Positions 46,951 through 55,871 of a stretch of 64,000 nt of DNA are shown piece by piece. The notes under the pieces were generated by a model. The model had not been told where the DNA came from. It worked only from the letters and a program-made list of their open reading frames with translations, and did no database searches. Positions within the stretch are counted from its first letter, which is position 1; every line of letters starts with the position of its first letter. This DNA comes from Bradyrhizobium mercantei (GTDB lineage: Bacteria; Pseudomonadota; Alphaproteobacteria; Rhizobiales; Xanthobacteraceae): NCBI RefSeq assembly GCF_001982635.1, contig NZ_MKFI01000002.1:124001-188000 (forward strand). Reading direction: 5' to 3'. The position numbers and the translations under genes are program-made.

Positions 46951-47633
46951 GCGGGAGTGTCCGCCGTCAGCGTTGCGCGCAGGTGTTCGCGCAGCGCGGC
47001 CCATATCCTCGCGGTGACCGTGTCCGGGTCGGCCGTGGCGTCGATCAGCACGCAGCGCTCCGGTTCTTCTGCCGCGATCCGGCGATATGCATCGCGCAAA
47101 TCCTGATGGAACTTGATGCCTTCGGCCTCGAAGCGATCGGCCGAGGCATTGCCGCGGCGCGCGGCGGCGCGTTGCAGTCCAATCTCGACCGGCACATCGA
47201 GGATGAAGGTCAGATCGGGCTTGAGATCGCCGATGGTCACGCGCTGCATGGCGTTGACGAGTTCGGGCGACACCTGCCCGAGCTGGCCCTGATAGGCGCG
47301 CGTGGAATCGAAGAAGCGATCGCACAGCACCCAGATTCCCTGGTTGAGCGCCGGCAGGATCACGGTGCGGACATGGTCGTCGCGCGCGGCGGCAAACAGC
47401 AGCGTCTCGGCCTCCGGCCCGAGCAGCTTGCCCATCCCCGACAGCACAAGGTGACGGATGATCTCCGCCCCCGGCGAACCACCCGGCTCGCGGGTCACGA
47501 TCGCGCGCAGCTTGGCGGTATCGAGCCGCTCGGCGAGCTTGCGGATCTGGGTCGATTTCCCCGAGCCCTCGCCGCCCTCAAAGGTGATGAAGCGACCGCG
47601 CAGGCTCGGCCGTTGGACTGCTGGTTCCGCCAT
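46947..47633 (-). CDS. tmk: thymidylate kinase
   Basis: Tmk phosphorylates dTMP to dTDP. The 228 residues contain the P-loop FEGGEGSGKSTQIRKLAE, REPGGSPGAE, the DRF motif CDRFFDSTRAYQG and the lid region QRAAARRGNA. Its start lies one base after the D-Ala-D-Ala carboxypeptidase stop and its end overlaps holB, so dac-tmk-holB-metG form one tightly packed operon. Confidence 0.96.
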   Translation of the reverse strand: MAEPAVQRPSLRGRFITFEGGEGSGKSTQIRKLAERLDTAKLRAIVTREPGGSPGAEIIRHLVLSGMGKLLGPEAETLLFAAARDDHVRTVILPALNQGIWVLCDRFFDSTRAYQGQLGQVSPELVNAMQRVTIGDLKPDLTFILDVPVEIGLQRAAARRGNASADRFEAEGIKFHQDLRDAYRRIAAEEPERCVLIDATADPDTVTARIWAALREHLRATLTADTPA

Positions 47634-47634
47634 G

Positions 47635-48894
47635 TCAGAGCTTCTCGACACCTGCGCGGAACATTCCGATGACGAGCTCTTGGGCGCCATCGAGCGCACG
47701 GCGCATCGTCGATCCCGTGCCGACCGCATCCGCCGCGAACACCGGAGCCTCCATTGCAACATTGGCGCCGCGCCAGACGCGCACCACGCCGATCTGCTGG
47801 CCGGCGGTGATCGGCGCCTTGACCGGGCCGCTATAGATGACGCGCGCAAGCAGTTTGTCGTTGCCGTTCTTCGACACCATCACCTTGATCGGATCGGGGC
47901 TGACGAGCTTGACCGAGCGGCTCTCGCCGCCGAACACCCGGGCATAGCCGACCGGCTGGTTGGCCGCGATCAGCACCCGGGTCTCGAAGCTGCGGAACCC
48001 CCATTCCAGCATCTTCTTGGCTTCGGTAGCGCGGTCCTCGGAATCCTCCAGGCCATTGATCACGACGATCAGCCGTGTGTCGTTCTGCACGGCGGAGCCG
48101 ACCATGCCGTAGCCGCCTTCCTTGGTGTAGCCGGTCTTCAACCCGTCGGCGCCGGGCAAGGCATTGAGCAGCGGATTGCGGTTCTGCTGGCGGATCTTGT
48201 TCCAGGTGAATTCCTTCTCGCCGAACAGCTTGTACCGGTCCGGATAGGCCAGGATGATGTGGCGCGCCAGGACCGCGAGTTCCCGCACCGTCATCTTGTT
48301 GGCCGGATCCGGCAGCCCGTTGGAATTGCCGAAGGTCGACTTTGTCATACCGAGCTCGCGGGCCCGCTTGGTCATGAAATCGGTCGCGAAAGTATGCTCG
48401 TTGCCGGCAATGCCCTCGGCGAGTGCGATGCAGGCGTCGTTGCCGCTCGGAATGATCGCGCCATGCAGGAGATCGTCGACCGAGACCTTGCTGTTGATCG
48501 CCGCGAACATCGTCGAGGTGCCGGACGGCGCCCCGCCGCGTCGCCAGGCGTTCTCGCTGATCCGGTACTCATCAGTGAGCTTGATGTCGCCCTTCTTGAT
48601 GGCGTCGAACACCACCTCGGCCGTCATCAGCTTCATCATGCTGGAGGGCGCGCGCAGCTCGTCGGCGTTCTTCTCGAACAGCACGCTGCCGCTGGAGGCC
48701 TCGACCAGGATTGCGGTCGGCGCATCGCCGTCGAAACCGCCCTCTTCCTTCTTGGCGCCCTGGACGCTGTTGTTGGCGGCATAGACCATCCCGCCGCAGC
48801 CGATGGCGAGTGCTACCGAGGCCGCGACCAGGCTGCGCCAGCAACGCCCGGCGCGGCTTAAGAACGTGCGGGGAACTGCGGTCTGGGCTGCCAT
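47635..48894 (-). CDS. D-alanyl-D-alanine carboxypeptidase (DacC/DacF-like PBP)
   Basis: This periplasmic serine peptidase trims peptidoglycan pentapeptides. The 419-residue protein has an N-terminal membrane or signal segment (LVAASVALAIGCGGMVYA). The three penicillin-binding motifs are S-x-x-K (APSSMMKLMTAE), SGN (IPSGNDACIALAEG) and KTG (DGLKTGYTKEGG). A C-terminal PBP5-like beta domain follows. The start at 48894 (MAAQTAVPRT) is preferred over an upstream TTG. Confidence 0.93.
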   Translation of the reverse strand: MAAQTAVPRTFLSRAGRCWRSLVAASVALAIGCGGMVYAANNSVQGAKKEEGGFDGDAPTAILVEASSGSVLFEKNADELRAPSSMMKLMTAEVVFDAIKKGDIKLTDEYRISENAWRRGGAPSGTSTMFAAINSKVSVDDLLHGAIIPSGNDACIALAEGIAGNEHTFATDFMTKRARELGMTKSTFGNSNGLPDPANKMTVRELAVLARHIILAYPDRYKLFGEKEFTWNKIRQQNRNPLLNALPGADGLKTGYTKEGGYGMVGSAVQNDTRLIVVINGLEDSEDRATEAKKMLEWGFRSFETRVLIAANQPVGYARVFGGESRSVKLVSPDPIKVMVSKNGNDKLLARVIYSGPVKAPITAGQQIGVVRVWRGANVAMEAPVFAADAVGTGSTMRRALDGAQELVIGMFRAGVEKL

Positions 48895-49056
48895 CGGCGA
48901 TGTCCTGAAAGACTGCGTTCTAACAGCTGGAAGTATCGCAAACAACTGAGGTTTCCGCGCCTGTGCACGGCCGGCTGGATTGCCGGCTGGGCCGATCGCC
49001 CGTATCCTTGGAACCAGCTCACGACAACAGAACCGGCAAACAAGGCGGAAACGCGA

Positions 49057-49992
49057 ATGTCATCCTCCCGCACCATTTCCGCCAACGGCATCGACATGTT
49101 CGTGCGCGAGGCCGGGCAAGGCCCGCTTGTCGTGCTCTGCCACGGTTGGCCGGAACTGTCCTACTCCTGGCGACATCAAATCGCGGCACTTGCCGCGGCG
49201 GGCTTCCGGGTCGTCGCCCCCGACATGCGCGGGTTCGGCCGCACCAGCGCACCAGCCGATATCGGTGCCTACACGATCTTCGATACGGTCGGCGACATCG
49301 TCGCGCTGGTGGCTGCGCTCGGAGAGAAGACGGCGATGGTCGTCGGTCACGATTGGGGAGCGCCGGTCGCCTGGCACGCGGCCCTGTTCCGGCCCGATGT
49401 CTTCACCAAGGTTGCCGGCCTCAGCGTGCCGCCGCCGTTCCGCGGCCGCGGGCGCCCGCTGGAAACCCTGCGCGAGAGCGGCATCACCAATTTCTACTGG
49501 CAGTACTTCCAGCCGCCCGGCGTGGCCGAGGCCGAGTTCGAGCGCGACATCGCTCACACCATGCGGCTGGTGCTGGGCCGTGGCGTCTCCGATCCGAGCT
49601 CGATGTTCGTCGACGAGGCCAAGGGCTTCCTCGGCAAGCTGCCCGCTGGAATGCCGCTACCGGCCTGGATTTCCGAAGCCGACATCGCCGAGTTCGCCGA
49701 GGGCTACCGGCAGTCCGGCTTCCGTGGCGGCCTGAACTGGTACCGCAATCTCGACCGCAACTGGGAGCTGACCGCGCCCTGGCAGGATGCGCAGATCCAT
49801 CAGCCGTCGTTGTTCATCGCCGGCTCGAACGATTCGGTGATCACGGGGCTGATCGGCGCCAAGCGGGTCGCGGACATGGAGCGCGTGCTGCCGAACCTCA
49901 AGCAGAAGCTGATCATCGAGGGCGCCGGTCACTGGATCCAGCAGGAGCGCCCCGACGAGGTCAATGCGGCGCTGATCGCGTTTCTGAAATGA
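49057..49992 (+). CDS. alpha/beta hydrolase, epoxide hydrolase-like
   Basis: The 311-residue protein has the soluble epoxide-hydrolase layout: oxyanion motif HGWPE, DMRGFGRTSAP, and nucleophile elbow VGHDWGAPVAWHAA with aspartate as nucleophile. A cap domain follows (about residues 135-230, containing the tyrosines of the family, WYRNLDRNWE). The final catalytic histidine is in EGAGHWIQQERP. It stands alone between convergent neighbours; the physiological substrate is unknown. Confidence 0.9.
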   Translation: MSSSRTISANGIDMFVREAGQGPLVVLCHGWPELSYSWRHQIAALAAAGFRVVAPDMRGFGRTSAPADIGAYTIFDTVGDIVALVAALGEKTAMVVGHDWGAPVAWHAALFRPDVFTKVAGLSVPPPFRGRGRPLETLRESGITNFYWQYFQPPGVAEAEFERDIAHTMRLVLGRGVSDPSSMFVDEAKGFLGKLPAGMPLPAWISEADIAEFAEGYRQSGFRGGLNWYRNLDRNWELTAPWQDAQIHQPSLFIAGSNDSVITGLIGAKRVADMERVLPNLKQKLIIEGAGHWIQQERPDEVNAALIAFLK

Positions 49993-50025
49993 TCAGGCCA
50001 AGGGCCTGATTTACAACGGCGGGTC

Positions 50026-50934
50026 TCAGTAGAGACCGCGCCCGCTCAGGACTTCGGCGGGTCCACGCGCGTCGATCGGCACATAGGCTGCCGCCGGGCT
50101 CGGGGCCGCGGCGTAGCGCGGGTCACCCTCATAGGAGACTTCACGCGGATTGTTCGCGGCGCGGCGGTGCGACCGGCTCGAGGCCGACATTTCCGAGGTG
50201 GCGCTGACCGAGGCATAGTCGGCCTGGGTGTTGCCGAGGCTGTACGGCCGCCCCTCGGGCAGCGGAACATCGCCGCGGATCCGGCCGGGCGAGGACGACA
50301 TCTCAGGCACGAACGGCCGTGCCGAGGCGACGCGGACCATCGACGGTGACGGCGCCGGCGTGCCGGTGCGCAGGGTCGCCATCAGCTGGCGGTCGTCGGA
50401 CCCTTCGAGCGGTGCCCTGCCGACATACTCGACACGGACGCGGGCAACGCCATTGCCTTTGAAATCAAGCAGTTCGGCAGCTTTGTTCGAGACGTCTATG
50501 AGGCGGTTGCCGTGGTACGGGCCGCGGTCATTGACGCGCACGATGAGCGACCGGCCGTTGCTCAGATTGGTGACCCGCGCGTAGCTCGGCATCGGCAAGG
50601 TCGGATGGGCGGCCGTGAGCGAGCCCATGTCGAACACCTCGCCATTGGCGGTCAGGCGGCCATGGAAATCATCGCCATACCAGGACGCCATGCCTTCGGC
50701 GCGGTAGTTCTCGTTCTCTTCCGGCACATAGGTGCGGCCGGCGACGACATAGGGCTTGCCGATCCGGTAGGTGCCGCCGCCCTTCGGCACGGGGTCGCCG
50801 AGCGCCACGACGCGCGGGCTCGACGACACGCCGTATTTGGGATCGACCCGGCTGGCGAACTTGTTCGAGGAGGCACAATTGGCGAGGACGAGGCACGTCG
50901 CCACCGCAACGGCGCCGCGCGCCGTCCGGATCAT
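50026..50934 (-). CDS. rlpA: septal-ring lytic transglycosylase RlpA (lipoprotein)
   Basis: This predicted outer-membrane lipoprotein cleaves denuded glycan at the division site in characterised relatives. The 302-residue product has a signal peptide with lipobox LVLANC at about residue 20. The double-psi beta-barrel follows (ASWYGDDFHGRLTANGEVFDM, VNDRGPYHGNRLIDVS, with the conserved aspartate). The C-terminal 120 residues are low-complexity and show no SPOR domain, so septal targeting must differ from E. coli RlpA. The start at 50934 is preferred over one 33 bases upstream. Confidence 0.92.
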   Translation of the reverse strand: MIRTARGAVAVATCLVLANCASSNKFASRVDPKYGVSSSPRVVALGDPVPKGGGTYRIGKPYVVAGRTYVPEENENYRAEGMASWYGDDFHGRLTANGEVFDMGSLTAAHPTLPMPSYARVTNLSNGRSLIVRVNDRGPYHGNRLIDVSNKAAELLDFKGNGVARVRVEYVGRAPLEGSDDRQLMATLRTGTPAPSPSMVRVASARPFVPEMSSSPGRIRGDVPLPEGRPYSLGNTQADYASVSATSEMSASSRSHRRAANNPREVSYEGDPRYAAAPSPAAAYVPIDARGPAEVLSGRGLY

Positions 50935-51309
50935 CGAATCTGGCCGTCTAGTCCCCATCTGCCCCAAGTACCATTCTGCCGGACCCGCGCCTACTCCGAG
51001 ACATCGGGATCGTTTTCGTCACTGTGCGGCCCACCTCCGCACCAGAGCTTGACGATATCGCAACCGGAACACGGCGGAAATGGGGAGAGCCTTAACCCTA
51101 TGGCGCTTTGGTAAACCGCCTGTTGCGCCTCCTCAGTTGTTCTACGGAGCTTCGTCTCCGCAAAACGCCCTCGCCTGTCCCGGGATCAGACACACTGTTG
51201 CAGCAAATCATCAGTCGGGGGGCATCTTGGATTCCAACAATTGAATCTTTTTGACTGTGCAAGGCTGCAATCGTTTTCTCTCCCGCGTGGGGCGCAAAGG
51301 AAGTTTGCG
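50935..51309. other. intergenic stretch upstream of two micro-genes
   Basis: About 375 bases without a convincing gene. TTGACT near 51257 is a possible -35 box for the micro-gene at 51310, but no clear -10 box accompanies it. Confidence 0.4.
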
Positions 51310-51399
51310 ATGATCGAGACGGTTACAGCGGTGATGGGCCTGGTGAGTGCGGCGATCTTCTTGGCGCATGCCGTGGAAGGCTATCGGTACCGGGCCTGA
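51310..51399 (+). CDS. 29-residue single-helix micro-protein
   Basis: An AAAGGAAG ribosome-binding site precedes ATG at 51310. The product MIETVTAVMGLVSAAIFLAH-AVEGYRYRA is one hydrophobic helix with a charged C-terminus. I recall very similar short proteins in Bradyrhizobium, so it is likely real, probably a small membrane protein of unknown role. Confidence 0.6.
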   Translation: MIETVTAVMGLVSAAIFLAHAVEGYRYRA

Positions 51400-51500
51400 C
51401 AGTCCGTTGAAAGGCGGAAAGACGCGTCACCTCTTTCCAGGAGTGAAGTTCGGAAAGCTTTAATCAATTCGGATGAGCATCGGGTCAAGGCAGGTGTATC

Positions 51501-51599
51501 ATGCGTAATCACGATTTGGTCTCCGACGGGTTTCTAACCCTGACCGCAGCAAGCCTGGTGCTGCTGTGCTCGAGCCTGCTGGCGTTCGCTTTCGGCTGA
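51501..51599 (+). CDS. 32-residue single-helix micro-protein
   Basis: AGGCAGGTG precedes ATG at 51501. The product starts MRNHDLVSDGF and continues as one hydrophobic helix ending SLLAFAFG. It shares the size and architecture of the micro-gene 100 bases upstream. Function is unknown. Confidence 0.5.
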   Translation: MRNHDLVSDGFLTLTAASLVLLCSSLLAFAFG

Positions 51600-51654
51600 A
51601 CGTTGTTCGAGGCGCGCACATGGCCCGCCTCCCCTCAAGGCCGCCCACCAGCTC

Positions 51655-52908
51655 TCAGGTGAAGAAATGGCCGGCCGCACCTGCCGCATGAACGAGCGCA
51701 AGGCCGGTCGCATCCAAGAGATGCGTGCTTGTGATGTGGCTGCCGTCGAAGACCAGCTCGGTCTCTATTCCGGATGCGCTCTCGGTCAGAATAGCAGCCG
51801 CGCCGTTCTTCAGGTCGGTGACGTCGACAACCGGATCGTAGCTTCCCGATAGCAGGCTGCTTGCGACGAACTTGAAGTTATCGAAAAAGAGCAGATCAAT
51901 CGCGCCCGTCGAAGACTGCGTCACGATGTCGGCGTGACCATCTCCGTTGACGTCGGCAACCCCTACGACTTTCCAGAACCCCTGGCTCGTCAGCGCACTC
52001 GATGTCAGCTTGCCCGCATCGTTGAAACCCAGGAAGTCAATCTGGCCGCTTGTCGCCGACTGGGTGACGAATTCGGCCTTGCTGGCTCCGCTGAACAAGC
52101 CGCCGCCCTTCACGTCCCAATAGGTCCCTGTCATCAGGAGCGAGCTTGAAAGCTGGCCTCCGCTGAAGTTGAGCAAGTCAATCTGGCCGTTGGACTGCGT
52201 AATAAGGCCCGGCTTCCCGTTCGACGCAAAGTCGATGTTGCCGACGACCTTCCAGAATGATTGCTGCGTCAGAAACGTACTCGTGAGATGTCCCGACGTG
52301 TCGTATTGCAGGAAATCCAGACGTCCATCGGCGAGTTGTCCAGCCGTCGAAACCGCGACGCCGGGAAGCACCCCGTAAAGAGCCCGCACACCGTCGATAT
52401 CCGATTGCGTGAGGTCCGTGACCGCGGGATTGAGCACCGCATTCATGATCGCCGGACTGACGTTGTAATGATCCAGTCCCAGGCTATGTCCGATCTCGTG
52501 GAGCGCGACGACGTAGAACGAGACCCCGCCGTTGCTGACAAGCTGGCCATTGACGAGATGCCAGCCCTCATCCATGTCGAACGTGATATCGGCGGCAAGC
52601 TCCGTGCCGCCCGAATACGAGTTCTGTTCCTCGCCAACGACGTTGTTCAGGCCATCGATATGGCTCAGTCCAAGGCGAATCTGATTGCTGGCGGCGTCGG
52701 CGACTTCATGAAAGTCGATGTTGGCCACCGATTCCCATCTGTCGAAGGCCTCCCTGATCTCGGTCTGGAACATCCCGGTCAGGAAGCTGTCGAACTGAAT
52801 GAATTGGCCGGTGAGGTTGGCGGTAGCGAAGCTCCAATCGATCTCGCCGGAGGGCGTGCCAAGCGCGCTGGAGCCCCATTTGAAGCCTTCGAGAACGTAG
52901 TCGACCAT
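51655..52908 (-). CDS. matrixin-like (M10) metalloprotease with C-terminal propeller repeats
   Basis: The 417-residue protein has the zinc site HEIGHSLGLDH (His137, Glu138, His141, His147) and a Met-turn at SPAIMNAVL (Met155), so it is a metzincin. Residues 190-400 contain at least four repeats of about 55 residues built on the text FWKVVG, GHADIVTQSSTGAIDLLFF, SSLL. These are like FG-GAP/VCBS blades of a beta-propeller, with a possible calcium site DVNGDGHAD. There is no N-terminal signal peptide. That would fit type I secretion, although no glycine-rich RTX nonapeptides are visible. Confidence 0.88.
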   Translation of the reverse strand: MVDYVLEGFKWGSSALGTPSGEIDWSFATANLTGQFIQFDSFLTGMFQTEIREAFDRWESVANIDFHEVADAASNQIRLGLSHIDGLNNVVGEEQNSYSGGTELAADITFDMDEGWHLVNGQLVSNGGVSFYVVALHEIGHSLGLDHYNVSPAIMNAVLNPAVTDLTQSDIDGVRALYGVLPGVAVSTAGQLADGRLDFLQYDTSGHLTSTFLTQQSFWKVVGNIDFASNGKPGLITQSNGQIDLLNFSGGQLSSSLLMTGTYWDVKGGGLFSGASKAEFVTQSATSGQIDFLGFNDAGKLTSSALTSQGFWKVVGVADVNGDGHADIVTQSSTGAIDLLFFDNFKFVASSLLSGSYDPVVDVTDLKNGAAAILTESASGIETELVFDGSHITSTHLLDATGLALVHAAGAAGHFFT

Positions 52909-53133
52909 CTAATGCCCCTGGCTCAATGATGCCCCGTGGCGTGAGGCCAGGAGACGCACCCAATCAACCACTGTCCAATGCCTATTTCTACCAACGATTG
53001 CCGATTCTCGCCACGCGCTTCATATCTTGACACCAATTCCTGAACATTCCTGCTTGCGTCGCGGGCGAATGACGGCAAGGAGTCTGGAGCGCGGGACTAC
53101 GCGGTTCCAAGCCGGACCGAGGATGAAGGATCA

Positions 53134-53571
53134 ATGGTGGCGAACCCCGTGCGAGAAGGAACATCCGCGCTTCTCGTCAGCACCGACGGCCGCTTGCTCA
53201 TGCAGCTGCGCGATGACCTTCCCCAGGTGTCGGACCCCGGGAAGATCAGCCTGTTCGGCGGCCGGCGAGAAGGAACAGAATCCTTCCTGGAGTGCGTCGT
53301 TCGCGAAATCCATGAGGAGATCGGCTACTATCTGCCGCCCGAGCGCTTTGAGCTGATCGGCCAGTATTCCGGAACGGATCATTTGACACCAAACGGCACC
53401 CTGCACGGCCAGGTGTTCCTCGCGCGTGACGTGCCGATCGATCAGCTGACGGTGACCGAAGGGCGTCTCGAGATCGTCGCCATGGACGACCTCGCGCGCA
53501 TCGGCGGCAGGCTTGCGCGCCCGGCGGCGTACGCGCTGGAGATATTCCTGCAGCGCGAACCGATTATTTGA
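53134..53571 (+). CDS. Nudix hydrolase
   Basis: The 145-residue protein carries a full Nudix box G-x5-E-x7-REIHEEIGY within GRREGTESFLECVVREIHEE (residues about 48-70). It therefore hydrolyses a nucleoside diphosphate linked to another group; the substrate is undefined. Its last eight bases overlap the converging phosphatase gene. Confidence 0.9.
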   Translation: MVANPVREGTSALLVSTDGRLLMQLRDDLPQVSDPGKISLFGGRREGTESFLECVVREIHEEIGYYLPPERFELIGQYSGTDHLTPNGTLHGQVFLARDVPIDQLTVTEGRLEIVAMDDLARIGGRLARPAAYALEIFLQREPII

Positions 53572-53995
53572 GCGACGAAACCAGCTCGCGGATGCGATCG
53601 TCCAGCATCGCCAGCGCGACGGACGGATGGGCGACGTCGATATCGTCCACGTGCCAATAGGTCACCCTGCCGGCAACCTCTGGGAACCGCCGCTCGATCA
53701 GCGGACGGTGCTCGGCCTCCTTGAGCGCGATCACGAGGTCGACGTCGTCGAAGTCGGCCAATGAACACGGCTGCGGATAGCGTGTTGCGCCTTCCGGAAC
53801 GATCCCCCCTGCGCGGAGACGGTCGTCGGCGAAGGCCGACATCGGCCCGACATTGTCGGGCGAACCGCGTTCGGCCGCGCCTCTGGAGGATGCGCGCCAT
53901 GCCAGGCGTTCGGCCGTTGCGAGGTGATTGAACAGCTCTTCTGCATATCGGCTTCGGTAGTAGTTGCCGGTGCAAAGGAACAGGACGCGCTTCAT
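53564..53995 (-). CDS. low-molecular-weight phosphatase / arsenate-reductase-like protein
   Basis: The 143-residue protein starts MKRVLFLCTGNYYRSRYAEE, which is the C-x5-R phosphatase loop of the LMW tyrosine phosphatase fold shared with ArsC. Relatives act on phosphotyrosine or reduce arsenate. The acidic tail contains WHVDDIDVAHP, where LMW phosphatases have their DP-containing general-acid loop. Alternative starts at 54004 or 54013 are in frame. No arsenic genes are near. Confidence 0.87.
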   Translation of the reverse strand: MKRVLFLCTGNYYRSRYAEELFNHLATAERLAWRASSRGAAERGSPDNVGPMSAFADDRLRAGGIVPEGATRYPQPCSLADFDDVDLVIALKEAEHRPLIERRFPEVAGRVTYWHVDDIDVAHPSVALAMLDDRIRELVSSLK

Positions 53996-54221
53996 GGGCG
54001 CCATGATGGCCAACGTCGGCCCTCGCGGTCAACGGCGTTGCATGCATGCGCGAATGATTTGCGGCGTGGACGCGTCGGCCACCCGACAGCCAGGCCCGTC
54101 TCGTGAAACAAATCAGCCGCTTCCAGCGCGTGGACCGCGCAAATGACCGGCTGGCGCTGGCTTCGCCGCCAAGTTCGCGTTGCGTTCGACGCCGCCCTAC
54201 GCTAAGGGCCTGATCCTATCC

Positions 54222-54311
54222 GGAAGGGTGGCCGAGTGGTTTAAGGCACCGGTCTTGAAAACCGGCGTGCCCGCAAGGGTACCGTGGGTTCGAATCCCAC
54301 CCCTTCCGCCA
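54222..54311 (+). tRNA. tRNA-Ser (anticodon TGA)
   Basis: A long variable arm, acceptor stem GGAAGGG pairing with CCCTTCC at 54301-54307, the anticodon loop in GGTCTTGAAAACC carrying TGA, and encoded CCA at 54309-54311 are all visible. tRNA-Ser genes are common integration targets, and an integrase remnant follows. Confidence 0.96.
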
Positions 54312-54474
54312 GTACACTGTTCTCCGTTGTTCTCCACCGTTCGGAATCCCCAGTAAAATCAGCGCTTTCGTCGGCCGACTGTATTCCTCAGTTCGCCCGT
54401 CGTTCCTCACAATCAAGGCGCAAACCATGGCGTGGGACCGTAGGTTCGGAGGATGGTCTTGATCGGAGGAACAC

Positions 54475-54747
54475 GTGGCTGGAAAACTTAGGCCGCTCGA
54501 TGTCGAACGCGAAACGAAGCCCGGAAAGTATGCTGACGGCGACGGGCTCTACCTGATCGTAACTGGTCCCGCGGCGAAGAGCTGGTCCTATCGTTACTGG
54601 AAGGACGGCAAGGAGCGGTGGCACGGCCTAGGCTCCTTCAAGGAGGTCTCCCTCAAGAACGCGCGGCTCGCAACCATAAGCGCGGTCATGGTGCGTGAAC
54701 TGAACGCACAAGGCCTTGGGGCTACCGAGATCGCTGGGTGGGAATAG
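54475..54747 (+). pseudogene. truncated tyrosine integrase joined to a resolvase-like remnant
   Basis: GTG at 54475 has a good GGAGGA ribosome-binding site. The first 60 residues match the DUF4102 N-terminal arm-binding domain of P4-type integrases (KPGKYADGDGLYLIVTG, KSWSYRYWKDGKERWHGLGS). At about 54670 the text changes to VMVRELNAQGLGATEIAG. Continuing in a shifted frame to about 54780 it reads VGIGSAWPIGPLRKH, which resembles the C-terminal helix-turn-helix of serine resolvases (GATEIAKALGIGRASVYR). No catalytic part of either enzyme remains. Confidence 0.75.
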
Positions 54748-54796
54748 GATCGGCATGGCCTATTGGGCCCTTGCGGAAGCATCATGGCCGGATTGG

Positions 54797-54853
54797 CGTC
54801 TCGTCTCACATCCCGATGCGGTGTTTCGAGTCGGAATGTGAGACAGCGAGACG
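54797..54853. repeat. imperfect inverted repeat in the integrase scar
   Basis: The arm CGTCTCGTCTCACATCCCGA (54797-54816) is answered by TCGGAATGTGAGACAGCGAGACG-type text (54831-54853), with a three-base insertion. The unit TGTGAGACA resembles half-sites of some sigma-54 activators, but the position (just downstream of a minus-strand gene) also allows a hairpin or a transposon-end role. Confidence 0.6.
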
Positions 54854-54971
54854 GAAGTATTCGGTCTCCGCCCTTCGCCCGAACGGCCGCCAGAACCATT
54901 CGGGCACGGCGCGGCGATCCGGAATCCAGATCGCCGCGCCACCGCGACAATTGCAGAAGCACCGCCTCTGC

Positions 54972-55796
54972 TTAGCCCCGGAAGAACGCTAGGAGGTCGG
55001 CATTGATCGTAGCCGCCTCGGTCGTCGGCATGCCATGCGGGAAACCTTTGTAGGTCTTCAACACACCCTTCTTGAGCAACTTCGCCGACAGCGGACCGGA
55101 GTCCGCATATGGAACGATCTGATCGTCGTCGCCGTGCATGACCAGAACCGGAACGCTGATCTTCTTGAGGTCGTCGGTAAAGTCGGTCTGGGAGAACGCG
55201 ACAATGCCGTCATAGTGCGCCTTGGCGCCGCCCGTCATGCCTTGCCGCCACCAGTTCTGGATCACAGCCTCGGATGTCTTGGCGCCCGGCCGGTTGTAGC
55301 CGTAGAACGGACCGGCCGCGAGATCTCGGTAGAATTGCGAACGATTGGTCGCGACCTGCACCTGGAAACCGTCGAATACTTCCTTCGGCAGCCCGCCAGG
55401 ATTCCCTTCGGTCTTCACCATCAACGGCGGCACCGAAGCGACCAGCACGGCCTTCGCCGCCCTGCTCTCGCCGTGGCGAGCCAGGTAGCGGGCCACCTCG
55501 CCTCCTCCCGTTGAATGGCCGACATGGATCGCGTTCTTCAGGTCGAGGTGTGTCGTCAGCGCCGCAAGATCGTCGGCGTAGTGATCCATATCGTGACCGT
55601 CGGCCACTTGGGCAGACCGGCCATGGCCGCGTCGATCATGAGCGATGACGCGGAAGCCGTGATTGAGGAAGAACAGCATTTGCGCGTCCCAGTCGTCGGA
55701 TGATAGTGGCCATCCGTGGCTGAACACGACCGGCTGTCCCTTGCCCCAGTCCTTGTAGAAAATTTCGACGCCGTCCTTTGTTGTTATGGTGGGCAT
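54972..55796 (-). CDS. alpha/beta hydrolase, non-haem chloroperoxidase-like
   Basis: The 274-residue protein has [25 protein letters not shown] and nucleophile elbow [12 protein letters not shown] with catalytic serine. The acid is in [12 protein letters not shown] and the histidine in GFPHGMPTT. This is the pattern of cofactor-free haloperoxidases and esterases. ATG at 55796 has AAGGAGA eight bases upstream. It is the last gene of the catabolic cluster and is probably an esterase or lactonase. Confidence 0.92.
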   Translation of the reverse strand: MPTITTKDGVEIFYKDWGKGQPVVFSHGWPLSSDDWDAQMLFFLNHGFRVIAHDRRGHGRSAQVADGHDMDHYADDLAALTTHLDLKNAIHVGHSTGGGEVARYLARHGESRAAKAVLVASVPPLMVKTEGNPGGLPKEVFDGFQVQVATNRSQFYRDLAAGPFYGYNRPGAKTSEAVIQNWWRQGMTGGAKAHYDGIVAFSQTDFTDDLKKISVPVLVMHGDDDQIVPYADSGPLSAKLLKKGVLKTYKGFPHGMPTTEAATINADLLAFFRG

Positions 55797-55871
55797 AGCA
55801 GTATCTCCTTCATTTGGGCTCGAACTGAAGAGCTCGTTTGTCAATGTTGATCTTTGCCTGGTGCCTTGTGG

